DNA of 64,000 nucleotides. It comes from JAPOXR01 sp965214695. Its GTDB lineage: Bacteria; Pseudomonadota; Alphaproteobacteria; Rhodobacterales; Rhodobacteraceae. Positions within the stretch are counted from its first letter, which is position 1. The number at the start of each line of letters is the position of its first letter. Under the pieces are notes generated by a model. The model saw only the letters and a list, made by a program, of their open reading frames with translations, had not been told where the DNA came from and ran no database searches. Where the stretch lies: positions 372,001 through 436,000 of the forward strand of contig OZ243967.1 in NCBI GenBank assembly GCA_965214695.1. The letters are read 5' to 3'. Shown here one piece after another: positions 36,744 through 46,039 of this stretch. The translations under genes were made by a program, and so were the position numbers.

Positions 36744-38540
36744 TCAGTGATTGTCCCGCGGCATGTGCTTGCGTGCAATATCCCGATACTGCGGAGCATT
36801 TTTCAGAACCATGCCCTTGTCGAAAGGCTGCACCTGCTGGCGAAAAATCTCCTGCCAGGGCGTCTGGTTCTCGGGGATCGCATACCCCCCGGCCTCCTGG
36901 AGTTCGTGGCGACGCTTTTCGATCACGTCGTTGCCGACAAGCATGTCTGCACGGCATTTCCCGAGGTCGAACCTGACCCGGTCACCGGTTCGAAGCAGGG
37001 CCAACCCGGCATTGTCCGCTGCTTCCGGCGAGGCGTTCAGGATGGATGGCGAGCCGGATGTGCCGGATTGCCGCCCGTCACCGACACAGGGGAGGGATGT
37101 CACGCCCCTCTTCAGGAGATAGGCGGGGGCCCGCATATTCACCACCTCGGCACCGCCAGGATATCCCTTCGGGCCGGCGCCCCGCATGAACAGCACGCAA
37201 TTCTCATCGATTCCTTCCCCGGGATCATCGATCCGGGCATGGTAATCCTCGGGACCATCAAATACGATGGCACGGCCCTCGAAGGCATTGGGGTCATCCG
37301 GGTTCGACAGGTAACGATCACGAAACTCGCTGCTGATGACGCTGGTCTTCATGATGGCGCTGTCGAACAGGTTTCCCGTCAGGTTGATGAACCCGGCAGC
37401 CTCGAGAATCGGTGCATCGGCAGGCTTGATGACATCCCGGTCGAACGACGTCCTGCCGTCACAATTGTCACCGATGCTGCGCCCATTGACGGTCAGCGCA
37501 TCCGGATGTGGTAGCAATCCAGCCTGCAGCAATTCTGCGACCACGGCAATGACGCCCCCGGCGCGATGAAAGTCTTCACCGAGATATTTTCCGGCCGGTT
37601 GGAGGTTGACGAGCAGCGGAACCCGGTAGCCGAGGCGTTGCCAGTCGTCATTGTCGAGCGAAACACCGAGATGCCGTGCGATCGCGTTGAGATGGATCGG
37701 TGCGTTTGTCGACCCGCCGATCGCCGAATTGACGACGATGGCATTCTCGAAGGCGTCCCGGGTCATGACGCGGGAGGGCCGGACGTCGTCCCAGACCATC
37801 TCCACGATCCGCTGGCCCGCCCGGTAGCTCATCTGGCCACGCTCGCGGTAGGGGGCTGGAATTGCAGCCGACCCGGGAAGCTGCATTCCGAGAGCCTCGG
37901 CGAGGGAATTCATCGTGGTAGCCGTGCCCATGGTGTTGCAGAACCCGGTTGACGGCGCAGAGGAGGCGACCAGTTCGGCAAATCCCGAATCGTCAATCTT
38001 TCCCTCGGCATGGAGTTCGCGCGCCTTCCAGACGATCGTTCCCGACCCGGTTCTCTCTCCGTTGAACCAACCGTTCAGCATGGGGCCGACGGAGAGCGCG
38101 ATTGCAGGAATGTTGACGGTGGAAGCTGCCATCAGCAGGGCCGGCGTGGTCTTGTCGCAGCCAATGTTGAGCACGACACCGTCGATCGGATAGCCGAAGA
38201 GCGTCTCGACCAGTGACAAATAGGCAAGATTGCGATCCAGCATCGCTGTCGGGCGTTTGCCGGTTTCCTGGATCGGATGAACCGGAATCTCGATGACGGT
38301 TCCACCGGACGCAACCACGCCGTCGCGGACACGTTTTGACAGCTCGATGTGATGACGATTGCAGGGTGAAAGGTCACTTCCGGTTTGTGCAATGCCGATG
38401 ATCGGCTTGCCGGTTTGAAGCTCGTCCCTGGTCAGCCCGTAATTCATGTACCGTTCAAGATAGAGCGCGGTCATTTCAGGATCATCCGGGTTCATGAACC
38501 ACCGACGCGACCGCAGGTCCGTTTTTGTAATCCTTGCCAT
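36744..38540 (-). CDS. IlvD/Edd-family sugar-acid dehydratase (Fe-S)
   Basis: A 598-residue protein that uses a [2Fe-2S] cluster and Mg. With the start at 38540, cysteines fall at 60 (SDLSPCNRHH), 128 (NIGCDKTTPA) and 201 (GFCNTMGTATTMN). This is the spacing of pentonate dehydratases such as Caulobacter xylonate dehydratase, and the GFCNTMGTAT form separates these from dihydroxyacid dehydratase. It should convert an aldonic acid to a 2-keto-3-deoxy acid. GGGGAAG lies at a good distance from the chosen ATG; the frame remains open upstream to 38723. It is divergent from the TRAP genes. Confidence 0.9.
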   Translation of the reverse strand: MARITKTDLRSRRWFMNPDDPEMTALYLERYMNYGLTRDELQTGKPIIGIAQTGSDLSPCNRHHIELSKRVRDGVVASGGTVIEIPVHPIQETGKRPTAMLDRNLAYLSLVETLFGYPIDGVVLNIGCDKTTPALLMAASTVNIPAIALSVGPMLNGWFNGERTGSGTIVWKARELHAEGKIDDSGFAELVASSAPSTGFCNTMGTATTMNSLAEALGMQLPGSAAIPAPYRERGQMSYRAGQRIVEMVWDDVRPSRVMTRDAFENAIVVNSAIGGSTNAPIHLNAIARHLGVSLDNDDWQRLGYRVPLLVNLQPAGKYLGEDFHRAGGVIAVVAELLQAGLLPHPDALTVNGRSIGDNCDGRTSFDRDVIKPADAPILEAAGFINLTGNLFDSAIMKTSVISSEFRDRYLSNPDDPNAFEGRAIVFDGPEDYHARIDDPGEGIDENCVLFMRGAGPKGYPGGAEVVNMRAPAYLLKRGVTSLPCVGDGRQSGTSGSPSILNASPEAADNAGLALLRTGDRVRFDLGKCRADMLVGNDVIEKRRHELQEAGGYAIPENQTPWQEIFRQQVQPFDKGMVLKNAPQYRDIARKHMPRDNH

Positions 38541-38737
38541 CATCTTCCCCATTTCTGCTGTGTCGCCCGATTCCCGAACCGTCCTCCGGCAATAATTCGA
38601 CCGGCCACCACGAACCAGCACTTTCAACCGAGCCTTGACCTCCCGGTGGCAGTCAACTACTGCCCTCGCTCCGATTGTCGGCGTTGAATCGGGCGTCGAC
38701 CTAAAGTCAAAACCAAGATCCAATTCGGGAAATTCTC

Positions 38738-39748
38738 ATGAAAAATACAGCATGCACAACACTTGCCGCAGCCATCCTCGCACTTGGCGTGGGAACAGCG
38801 TCGGCGCAGACAACGACCTTGCGAATCCAGACGCATTTTCCACCCGAGACCCTGTCGGGGCAGATGGCAGCGAAGTTCATTGACGATGTCACAACGATGT
38901 CGAATGGCGAAATCGAGATCGAGATGTTCTATTCATCTTCGGTCGTGAAGTCGGCGGAAACCTTCGACGCAGCGGCAACCGGCATTCTGGATTGTGATAT
39001 GACGGGTGGTTCGTACCAGACCGGCAAGAACCCGGCATTCCAGTTCGCCGGCGACCTGATGGGCGGCTATTCAAATCCCTACCAGCAAATGGCATGGCTG
39101 CTTCATGGCGGTGGTCGTGATACGCTGAACGAACTGTACAATGCGCATAACATGGAGTTTGTCGGCTGGTGGATCCCGGGCCCCGAATCTCTTTCGTCAA
39201 CTGCACCAATCCGCAATGTCGAGGATTTCAAGGGTTGGAAATTCCGTTCACCTCCGGGAATGGCAACCCTGGTGTTCAAGAATCTCGAGGCCTCGCCGAT
39301 CGTCATGGATTTCAACGAGATCTTCACGGCGCTCGAGACAGGGATCATCGACGGAGCCGATGCAGCCAACCTGACCAACAATATCGGTCTCGGACTGTAT
39401 GACATTGCCAAGCACACGAACTTTCCCGGCTTTCATTCGATGCCGGCCGACCATTTGACCTGCCGGATGGATATCTGGGACGCCATGCCCGACCATCACA
39501 AGGCGATCATGACGGTGGCGATGGACAGTCTTGCGCTGCACAATGCGACAATCAACGAGGTGAACAATGCCAAGAATGCAGTCAAGCTGCGGGAAGAGGG
39601 TGTCAATCTCTACGAATGGTCGCCCGAGGAACTTGCAAAGTTCAGACAGGCCGTGAAGGCGGGCTGGGAAGAATTCGCGACAACGCCGGAAGCCAGGGCC
39701 TTGCTCCAGAGCCATATCGACTTCCTGTCGAGCCTGGGCGCGATGTAG
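38738..39748 (+). CDS. dctP: TRAP transporter substrate-binding protein (DctP family)
   Basis: A 336-residue periplasmic protein. The signal peptide spans residues 1-23 with AxA-type cleavage before QTTTLRIQ. IQTHFPPETLSGQMAAKFID, WIPGPESLSSTAPIRNVED and FKGWKFRSPPG are typical of the family, where the Arg in KFRSPPG pairs with the ligand carboxylate. It would capture an organic acid for the DctQM complex encoded downstream. A strong hairpin follows at 39774. The divergent dehydratase suggests an aldonate-type ligand. Confidence 0.92.
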   Translation: MKNTACTTLAAAILALGVGTASAQTTTLRIQTHFPPETLSGQMAAKFIDDVTTMSNGEIEIEMFYSSSVVKSAETFDAAATGILDCDMTGGSYQTGKNPAFQFAGDLMGGYSNPYQQMAWLLHGGGRDTLNELYNAHNMEFVGWWIPGPESLSSTAPIRNVEDFKGWKFRSPPGMATLVFKNLEASPIVMDFNEIFTALETGIIDGADAANLTNNIGLGLYDIAKHTNFPGFHSMPADHLTCRMDIWDAMPDHHKAIMTVAMDSLALHNATINEVNNAKNAVKLREEGVNLYEWSPEELAKFRQAVKAGWEEFATTPEARALLQSHIDFLSSLGAM

Positions 39749-39773
39749 GGACGGGGAGAGACCTGTGAGTTGC

Positions 39774-39803
39774 AGGGCGGCGGGCATTCTTGCCTGCCGC
39801 CCT
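39774..39803 (+). promoter_or_regulatory. Intercistronic hairpin after dctP
   Basis: A 13-base-pair stem (AGGGCGGCGGGCA with TGCCTGCCGCCCT, one G-U pair) closes a TTCT loop 25 bases after the dctP stop. No T-run follows. Such structures commonly protect or terminate the binding-protein part of a transporter mRNA so that it is made in excess over the permeases. Confidence 0.6.
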
Positions 39804-39897
39804 CTTGACATGGATCACCGTTGCAGACTTCGGCGAATGGCAGCACGTTCGAGGGTGCGTGTCGGAACGGGTCGGCAGCTGGCTGGGGAGCGGTAGG

Positions 39898-40758
39898 TTG
39901 CAAGGACTGAACGGGAAGGAACGGAACCGGCATCTCGTCGAATGGCTGGTGCCGACCTGCTTCATCCTGTGTGGAGGATGGGTCATATGGCACATGCCTG
40001 CCTTCATTCTCGATTTCATCCCGCCTGCAGATGAAAGTCTCTACGGTCAAATCCATGAATTGCACACGCGCAAGGATATCAGCTACGGATTACCGGGTCT
40101 CTTCGGGGGGTTGGCGGATGTGATCGATTGGCTGGCGCTGATCATTCTTCCTGTCCTGTTCGTCACCGGAATCTGCACGGTTCGTGTTGCGCAGATGGAG
40201 TTTCAGGAATTTCGGGCATTCGATCGCATTGCCATCTTCATCGGACGGGTCACGATGATCCTGATCATCTCGATGACATCGATCATGCTCTACGAGGTGT
40301 TTCTCCGCTACGCGCTCGAACGTCCCACCTTGTGGGCAAACGAATTGACACTCTGGACAGCCGGGTTCGTGTTCCTGTTCTCCGGCGTCTATGCGATGCA
40401 GCAGCGATGCCACATCAGGATATTCATTCTCTATGAAGTTGTGCCACGCTGGTTGCAGCACATCTTCAATATCATTTCAGTGCTGCTCCTGTCCGCGTTC
40501 GCATTCTTCCTGATCTATGGCAGTTTTCGCCAGGTCTTCGTTACCAAGTTCTACCGGTGGGAGATGTTCGGCACGGCATTCGATCCGCCAATTCCGGCAA
40601 CCGTCCAGCCGATGATCCTGATCGTTGTCGCTATGGTCGCATTGCAGGCGATTGCCAACCTGATTTCCGACTGGAACTCCGAGCCTGCCATGCGTGGCGG
40701 CGACGAGATCGACGAAGAGGACATCGCGGCGATCAAGAAAATATCGGGAGTCGGGTGA
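39898..40758 (+). CDS. dctQ: TRAP transporter small permease (DctQ family) with extra N-terminal helix
   Basis: A 286-residue membrane protein, longer than the usual 160-230. The DctQ core covers about residues 70-260: FDRIAIFIGRVTMILIISMT, YEVFLRYALERPTLWANELT, and LFSGVYAMQQRCHIRIF. An extra hydrophobic segment (CFILCGGWVIWHMPAFILDF) and a loop precede it, giving about six helices rather than four. The TTG at 39898 was chosen because GGGGAG lies seven bases ahead; an earlier in-frame TTG at 39790 falls inside the hairpin. The stop overlaps the dctM start (TGATG). Confidence 0.85.
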   Translation: MQGLNGKERNRHLVEWLVPTCFILCGGWVIWHMPAFILDFIPPADESLYGQIHELHTRKDISYGLPGLFGGLADVIDWLALIILPVLFVTGICTVRVAQMEFQEFRAFDRIAIFIGRVTMILIISMTSIMLYEVFLRYALERPTLWANELTLWTAGFVFLFSGVYAMQQRCHIRIFILYEVVPRWLQHIFNIISVLLLSAFAFFLIYGSFRQVFVTKFYRWEMFGTAFDPPIPATVQPMILIVVAMVALQAIANLISDWNSEPAMRGGDEIDEEDIAAIKKISGVG

Positions 40759-42383
40759 TGGATCCGGGAACAATTTCACTGGTCCTGATGCTGGGGCTGA
40801 TTGCGCTGCTCGGCATCGGGATGCCGTTGGGCTTCGCATCGGCCGTGCTGGCCCTCGCGGTCCTGATCATGAAATTCGAACCTTCCCTGCTGCTCAACCC
40901 GTTCACATTCGGTGACGGGATGCTGACGGGAAGACCTGGCACCGGCCCGCTCTATATCCTGACCCAGAAGATTTTTGACCTGCTGACGGAGTATGTCCTG
41001 ATATCGATACCCCTGTTCATATTCATGGCGGCGCTGCTGGAGAGGTCGGGCATTGCCAGGGGAATGTACGACTCTCTCGACTACTGGCTCAGCGGCGTCC
41101 GCGGCGGAATTGCCATCGTGACCTCGCTGATGGCGGTCATTCTGGCTGCCATGTCGGGGATCATCGGCGGCGAAGTGGTGCTTCTGGGCTTGATTGCCCT
41201 GCCGCAGATGTTGCGGCTCGGCTACAACCAGAACCTGGCGATCGGCACGATTTGTGCCAGTGGCAGCCTGGGAACGATGATCCCGCCATCAATCGTTCTC
41301 ATCATCTACGGTTTGATCACGGAAACATCGATCAAGGCACTCTTCACCGCCGCATTTGTTCCCGGATTCATGCTGGCGAGTTTTATTATCATCTACATTG
41401 TCATCAGGACGCAGATAAATCCGCACCACGCCCCTTTGCCGGAACGTAAGCCGGGCGACCCGACAGGGATCCAGAAACTCGGCCTGTTCGGGGCATTTCT
41501 GTCCGTACTTCTGGCGGGTGTGTCGACCCTGCTGCTGTGCAGGGCAATGTTCTTCACGATCAGCGGGCAGAATGCCAATCTCGAAAACGTGGAGCCGATA
41601 TTTCTTGGCATGACCTACCACATTCCATATATCGCCGGAGCCCTGGCGGCGGGGTGTGGCCTCGCGTTTCTGGTTTTCGGAAGGGCAAGGGTTCGCTCCG
41701 GATGGGAGAACGGGAAGGCGCTTGTGCCACCATTCACCGTCATCGGTGTGGTGCTCGGCTCGATCTATGGCGGAATATCCGGGATCACTGAAGCCGCCGG
41801 AATGGGCGCATTTGCCGTGTTCGTGATCGCGCTGGTTAGAGGCGAGGCGTCGATTTCTCTTCTCTGGGACAGCCTGATGCGGACGCTGCGATCAACGGGA
41901 ACGATCATATGGGTGACCATCGGGGCGGCTGCGCTGTCCGGCGCCTACACCCTTGCCGGCGGGCCGCGCTACATTGCCGATCTCATCGTCGGTTCCGATA
42001 TGCCGACGATGCTGGTTCTCCTGACAATGATGGTCATTCTTCTGTTCATGGGAGCGTTCATGGATTGGGTGGGGATCGTACTCCTGATCATCCCGGTATT
42101 CCTGCCGATCATCATTCGCCTTCCGATCGAGGAAATCGGTATCATTGGGCAGCTTGAACCGAAATACGTGGCGGTCTGGTTCGGTGTGCTGTTTTGCATG
42201 AACATGCAGGTGAGTTTTCTGTCGCCACCGTTCGGACCGGCAGCATTCTACCTGAAATCGGTGGCGCCGCCGCATATCTCGCTGACCGACATCTTCCGCG
42301 GTTTCTTGCCATTCATCGGTGTTCAACTGCTGGCGCTTGCCGTGTTGCTGATCTGGCCACCGATTATCATGTTGCTGCTTTAG
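40758..42383 (+). CDS. dctM: TRAP transporter large permease (DctM family)
   Basis: A 541-residue polytopic membrane protein. LGIGMPLGFASAVLALAVL, SIPLFIFMAALLERSGIARG, GIVGGEV-like MSGIIGGEVVLLGLIALP and GSLGTMIPPSIVLIIYG are the core motifs. An inserted segment of about 120 residues in the middle makes it longer than the classic 425-residue DctM, as in a recognised long subclass. The C-terminus has FLSPPFGPAAFYLK. It forms the sodium-driven channel with DctQ. The start overlaps the dctQ stop. Confidence 0.94.
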   Translation: MDPGTISLVLMLGLIALLGIGMPLGFASAVLALAVLIMKFEPSLLLNPFTFGDGMLTGRPGTGPLYILTQKIFDLLTEYVLISIPLFIFMAALLERSGIARGMYDSLDYWLSGVRGGIAIVTSLMAVILAAMSGIIGGEVVLLGLIALPQMLRLGYNQNLAIGTICASGSLGTMIPPSIVLIIYGLITETSIKALFTAAFVPGFMLASFIIIYIVIRTQINPHHAPLPERKPGDPTGIQKLGLFGAFLSVLLAGVSTLLLCRAMFFTISGQNANLENVEPIFLGMTYHIPYIAGALAAGCGLAFLVFGRARVRSGWENGKALVPPFTVIGVVLGSIYGGISGITEAAGMGAFAVFVIALVRGEASISLLWDSLMRTLRSTGTIIWVTIGAAALSGAYTLAGGPRYIADLIVGSDMPTMLVLLTMMVILLFMGAFMDWVGIVLLIIPVFLPIIIRLPIEEIGIIGQLEPKYVAVWFGVLFCMNMQVSFLSPPFGPAAFYLKSVAPPHISLTDIFRGFLPFIGVQLLALAVLLIWPPIIMLLL

Positions 42384-42389
42384 AGTAGG

Positions 42390-42462
42390 ACCCAAACGTC
42401 ATACGTGGACACGAAATCTGGATCATGTTTGGGTTCAATGGGGACTTAAACGCAACACGTGG
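42390..42462. promoter_or_regulatory. Direct and inverted repeats upstream of the PhyH genes
   Basis: Two copies of AAACGnnAnACGTGG lie at 42394-42408 and 42448-42462, 54 bases apart, each preceded by GGAC and two pyrimidines. ACCCAAAC at 42390 also pairs with GTTTGGGT at 42427. The cluster sits between dctM and the first PhyH gene, with the second copy 34 bases upstream of its ATG. It looks like an operator array, but no regulator gene is nearby. Confidence 0.5.
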
Positions 42463-42495
42463 TACGATGATTCAGACCTACAGGGAGACCCGAAC

Positions 42496-43443
42496 ATGCT
42501 CAGCGAACACGAGGTTGACAGCTTCCATAGTGACGGATTCCTGGTGGTCGAGAATGTTGTCGATGAGCAGACCCTGGGCGTGATCCGCGATGAGTTCGCC
42601 GAAAAAATGGACCGTCTCTACGAAACCTGGCACGCCGAAGGACGCGTGGGCCGGCCGCATCCGACGATGGATTTCTGGAACAAGCTGGATCAATGCTGTG
42701 CCGCCGGGTTCGACTGGTTTCAGCCATTCGACATCAGCCTGCCGCATGCCGGCATCCGGGCGGACACGCCGATGCATGTCGGCCCCGGGGTTTTCCGCCT
42801 GGTGACTCATCCTGGAATACTGGATGCCGTCGAAAGTCTTGTCGGAGGCGAACTCACCTCGAATCCAATTCAGCATGTCCGGATCAAGCCGCCCGAGCAC
42901 AATGTTCCGGAACATGAGGTTCGTGCGCATGTCATTTCCACCGATTGGCACCAGGACCGGGGCGTCACGCTTGAAAGCGCCGACAACACCGACATGATCA
43001 CGGTGTGGGTTGCCGTGACCGACGCAACGATCGAGAATGGCTGCCTGCAGGTCATCGCCCGCAAGAACGGGGAACTGCTTCCGCATTGCGCGCGATCGCA
43101 GCCGGGGATCACCGACAGGTTTCTGTCGAAGGAAGGAGCCATTCCGGTGCCGGTTGCCGCCGGCGGGATCATTCTGCTGCACCCGCTCACGCCGCACGCA
43201 TCCCTGGCCAACAGGACGGATGGCTATCGGTGGTCATTCGATCTTCGCTACAACGTCACCGGACAGCCGACGGGAAGGGAGCAGTTTCCGAGTTTTGTCG
43301 CCCGTTCGAGAACGGACCCGTCACAGGAACTCGGCAGTTGGCAGATTTGGAAACAGATGTGGGAAGATTGCCGGAGCCAACTGGCGGCCAGCCCGCATGT
43401 ACCGCAGCATCGCTGGCCATCGGAGGGCCCGGCCTGTGCCTGA
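42496..43443 (+). CDS. Phytanoyl-CoA dioxygenase (PhyH) family Fe(II)/2-oxoglutarate oxygenase 1
   Basis: A 315-residue non-haem iron oxygenase. WHQDRG gives H152 and D154 of the iron facial triad. The segment LLHPLTPHASLANRTDGYRW supplies the distal His (H234) and the Arg (R245) that binds 2-oxoglutarate. ENGCLQVIARKNGE fits the conserved NGxLxxxPGSH region, with the last part divergent. It hydroxylates an unknown small molecule. It follows the TRAP genes and precedes a second PhyH member, with which it shares the family fold but little sequence. Confidence 0.87.
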   Translation: MLSEHEVDSFHSDGFLVVENVVDEQTLGVIRDEFAEKMDRLYETWHAEGRVGRPHPTMDFWNKLDQCCAAGFDWFQPFDISLPHAGIRADTPMHVGPGVFRLVTHPGILDAVESLVGGELTSNPIQHVRIKPPEHNVPEHEVRAHVISTDWHQDRGVTLESADNTDMITVWVAVTDATIENGCLQVIARKNGELLPHCARSQPGITDRFLSKEGAIPVPVAAGGIILLHPLTPHASLANRTDGYRWSFDLRYNVTGQPTGREQFPSFVARSRTDPSQELGSWQIWKQMWEDCRSQLAASPHVPQHRWPSEGPACA

Positions 43444-43522
43444 CCCGACCAGCCAGGCATCCTTCCGCCGACCTGGACGAGCCGGTCGCAGGTGACGTTC
43501 TTTCATGCATGGGAGAGGAGCC

Positions 43523-44410
43523 ATGGCTGAAATCCTGAATTCCGAACAGATCGGTCACTACCGGGAGAATGGCTATCTGGTGCTGGAGAGCCAGGTACCG
43601 CAATCAGTGATCCTGGAAGTCAGGATGGAGATCGGTCGCTTCCGGCGCCTGGCCAAGGGGATGACCGCATCCGATCACCGCCTCGACCTCGAGGATACAC
43701 ACAGGCCGGACGATCCGAGAGTGCGCCGGATCAAGCTGCCGCACCGGCAATCCGGGGTCATGCATGACCTGATGCATTCCGATCATGTCCTCGGGCCGGT
43801 CCGAGATTTGATCGGCCCCGATATCCGCCTGCACACGTCGAAACTGAACATGAAGGAGGCCGGATACGGCGCTGCTGTCGAGTGGCATCAGGATTGCGCG
43901 TTCTATCCGCACACCAATGACGACTTGCTGGCTGTAGGCGTATTGATCGACGACATGGAAGCTGAAAACGGCCCCCTCATGGTATATCCGGGCAGTCACA
44001 GGGGGCCGGTTCTCGATCACCACGTCGATGGCGTCTTCGCCGGGGCTGTCAACCCGGGGCAGCACGGACTTGACCCGGATGACATCGTCCGGCTGACCGG
44101 TCCGGCAGGATCGATTTCAATTCATCATGGCCGGGTGCTTCACGGGTCTGCCGTCAATGTGTCCGACCGGCCGCGACGCATACTGTTTTACGAAATGATG
44201 GCAGCCGACGCATTCCCGATTGCAGGGTCGATGACCGAATGGTGCGGGCTGGACGATTACGACCGTCGCATGCTCTGCGGAACGCCGACGCTACAGCCTC
44301 GGCTCGAGAACATTCCGGTTCGCATTCCCCAGCCACAACCGGACCGGCATGGATCCATCTACGAGATCCAGAAGGGGATGACATGGCGGTCGCCCGATAC
44401 CCCCGGGTGA
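43523..44410 (+). CDS. Phytanoyl-CoA dioxygenase (PhyH) family Fe(II)/2-oxoglutarate oxygenase 2
   Basis: A 295-residue oxygenase. WHQDCAFYPHTNDDLL gives H122 and D124, ENGPLMVYPGSHRGPVLDH is the canonical PhyH segment, and HHGRVLHGSA with SDRPRR supplies the distal His (about H207) and the 2-oxoglutarate Arg. GAGAGGAG precedes the ATG. It is closer to classic PhyH/ectoine-hydroxylase-type enzymes than its neighbour. The pair may act on successive positions of one substrate or on two related ones; that is inference from adjacency. Confidence 0.9.
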   Translation: MAEILNSEQIGHYRENGYLVLESQVPQSVILEVRMEIGRFRRLAKGMTASDHRLDLEDTHRPDDPRVRRIKLPHRQSGVMHDLMHSDHVLGPVRDLIGPDIRLHTSKLNMKEAGYGAAVEWHQDCAFYPHTNDDLLAVGVLIDDMEAENGPLMVYPGSHRGPVLDHHVDGVFAGAVNPGQHGLDPDDIVRLTGPAGSISIHHGRVLHGSAVNVSDRPRRILFYEMMAADAFPIAGSMTEWCGLDDYDRRMLCGTPTLQPRLENIPVRIPQPQPDRHGSIYEIQKGMTWRSPDTPG

Positions 44411-44917
44411 AAGACGATTCCTGCCACCAGGTCATGTCCGCCACTCGCCGGTAGGCGGACGCTTCCAATGACACAAATTGGAGTCATCGGGCAGCACACA
44501 ATCCGATCCTGACGCCGCGAGGTGCAAGCAGGATTTTGAACAGTTCGTGACCGAGGTCAAGGCTTCGTCGCATGTCCGGCCTCCGAGTGGCAGCATTCAT
44601 TCGCCGCGGGACCGAAAGACAATCCTGGATCGGGCCCTGACTGCTTCGTTTCGAAAAACTGATGCGTCGAAGTGGTGTTGTAGCCAGTATCTGCAATGAA
44701 ATCGGTGCCTGGCAAGCCGGGCCGAGGGCGGCCGCGTCAGTTCAATTTTCATCGGGTTGGTGATGGCGGGATGGCGGTTGATTTGGACGGAAGCAACTCT
44801 CCGGGATTCGGTTTGACTGTTGTGGAAGGCGCTCGACATGCTGTAGTGATGAATGATCGGGGTGACTTGCCTTGGTTGCTCCTCGTCACGAAGAACAAGC
44901 AACGGATGGGAATTCAA
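44411..44917 (+). other. 507-base spacer at the right edge of the sugar-acid module
   Basis: A hairpin, GTCCGCC/GGCGGAC with an 11-base loop (44436-44460), follows the second PhyH gene but lacks a T-run. The rest contains frames without recognisable motifs. One in-frame extension upstream of the next gene begins with a GRGRPRQF sequence reminiscent of a TetR N-terminus, too short to call. The promoter of the downstream ABC genes should lie here. Confidence 0.4.
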
Positions 44918-46021
44918 ATGAAGTTAAACAAAACCATTGTCACGGCAATCGCTGCGCTGGCGGTTTCGGGAGGAACTGCATCTGCCATCGATCTGACCGT
45001 CGTCTCATGGGGGGGCGCGTATTCGCAATCCCAGATCAAGGCGTATCATGATCCGTTCATGGCTAACAATCCTGAGGTCAATATCGTTCACGATGAAAGT
45101 GCTGCCGAAGCCGTTGCCAAATTGCGGGCGATGAACGAGGCTGGCAATGTGACCTGGGATCTGGTTGACGCAGTTGCCTCGGATGCAATCCGCCTGTGTG
45201 ATGAGGGGCTGGCCATGGTCATCGATCATGACAGCATGCTGGCGCCGGCGCCGGACGGCACCTCGGCCAGCGAGGATTTCGGCGATCTGATCGTCTCCGA
45301 CTGCTTTGTGCCCCAGATCGTCTATTCGACCACATTCGGCTATCGTACCGACGTGGCCGAATGGGAGGGCCGCGAGCCCGCCGATGTTTGCGCCCTGTTC
45401 GATCTCGAGAATTTTCCGGGGATGCGTTCACTGGAGAAGCGGCCGATCAACAATCTTGAATGGGCCCTGCATTGCGATGGCGTGTCACTCGACGAGATCT
45501 ATGATGCACTCGGTGCCGAAGGCGGCGTGGAGAGGGCGCTGGCCAAGCTGGACGAGATCCGCGATCACGTGATCTGGTGGTCGGCCGGTGCGGATACGCC
45601 GCAATTGCTGGCCGACGGCGAAATCGTGCTTGGCTCCACCTATAACGGTCGCCTGTTCTCCCTGATCGAGGAGAAGGGTGCCCCGGTCAAGATCCTGTGG
45701 GATGCCCAGGCATTCGATCTCGATGGATGGGTCGTTCCGGAAGGCCTGCCCGCCGACCGCCTGGAGGCAACGCTTGCCCTGCTGAACTTCGCTACCGACA
45801 CCCAGCGACTGGCAGACCAGGCCAAGTATATTTCCTATGGTCCGGCCCGCATGTCCTCGGCTCCTCTAGTCGGAAAGCATGCCGAGCTCGGGGTCGAAAT
45901 GGGGCCGCACATGCCAACGGACCCGGCCAATTCCCAGAATGTCCTCATCTATGACTACAACTGGTGGTCGGACTACCGGGATGACATCGATGCCAAGTTC
46001 CAGGCTTGGCTCGCCCGCTGA
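44918..46021 (+). CDS. ABC transporter substrate-binding protein, PotD-like family
   Basis: A 367-residue periplasmic protein. A signal peptide covers residues 1-23 (ending TASA), and the mature protein opens IDLTVVSWGGAYSQSQIKAY, typical of the spermidine/putrescine and opine-like binding proteins. NVTWDLVDAVASDAIRLCDEG and VFTTFGYRTD-like VYSTTFGYRTDVAEW follow. The ATG at 44918 has GGATGGGA upstream; the in-frame ATG at 44906 would lengthen the signal peptide by four residues. It precedes two permease genes and is the missing partner of the PotA-type ATPase at 33839. Confidence 0.9.
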   Translation: MKLNKTIVTAIAALAVSGGTASAIDLTVVSWGGAYSQSQIKAYHDPFMANNPEVNIVHDESAAEAVAKLRAMNEAGNVTWDLVDAVASDAIRLCDEGLAMVIDHDSMLAPAPDGTSASEDFGDLIVSDCFVPQIVYSTTFGYRTDVAEWEGREPADVCALFDLENFPGMRSLEKRPINNLEWALHCDGVSLDEIYDALGAEGGVERALAKLDEIRDHVIWWSAGADTPQLLADGEIVLGSTYNGRLFSLIEEKGAPVKILWDAQAFDLDGWVVPEGLPADRLEATLALLNFATDTQRLADQAKYISYGPARMSSAPLVGKHAELGVEMGPHMPTDPANSQNVLIYDYNWWSDYRDDIDAKFQAWLAR

Positions 46022-46039
46022 CCCGGGGCAGAACATTCA

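Noticed and set aside
44696..44917. Extension with a GRGRPRQF start resembling a TetR regulator N-terminus upstream of the PotD-like gene
   Set aside because: The resemblance is about eight residues only; no helix-turn-helix follows, and the signal peptide of the binding protein starts at 44918.
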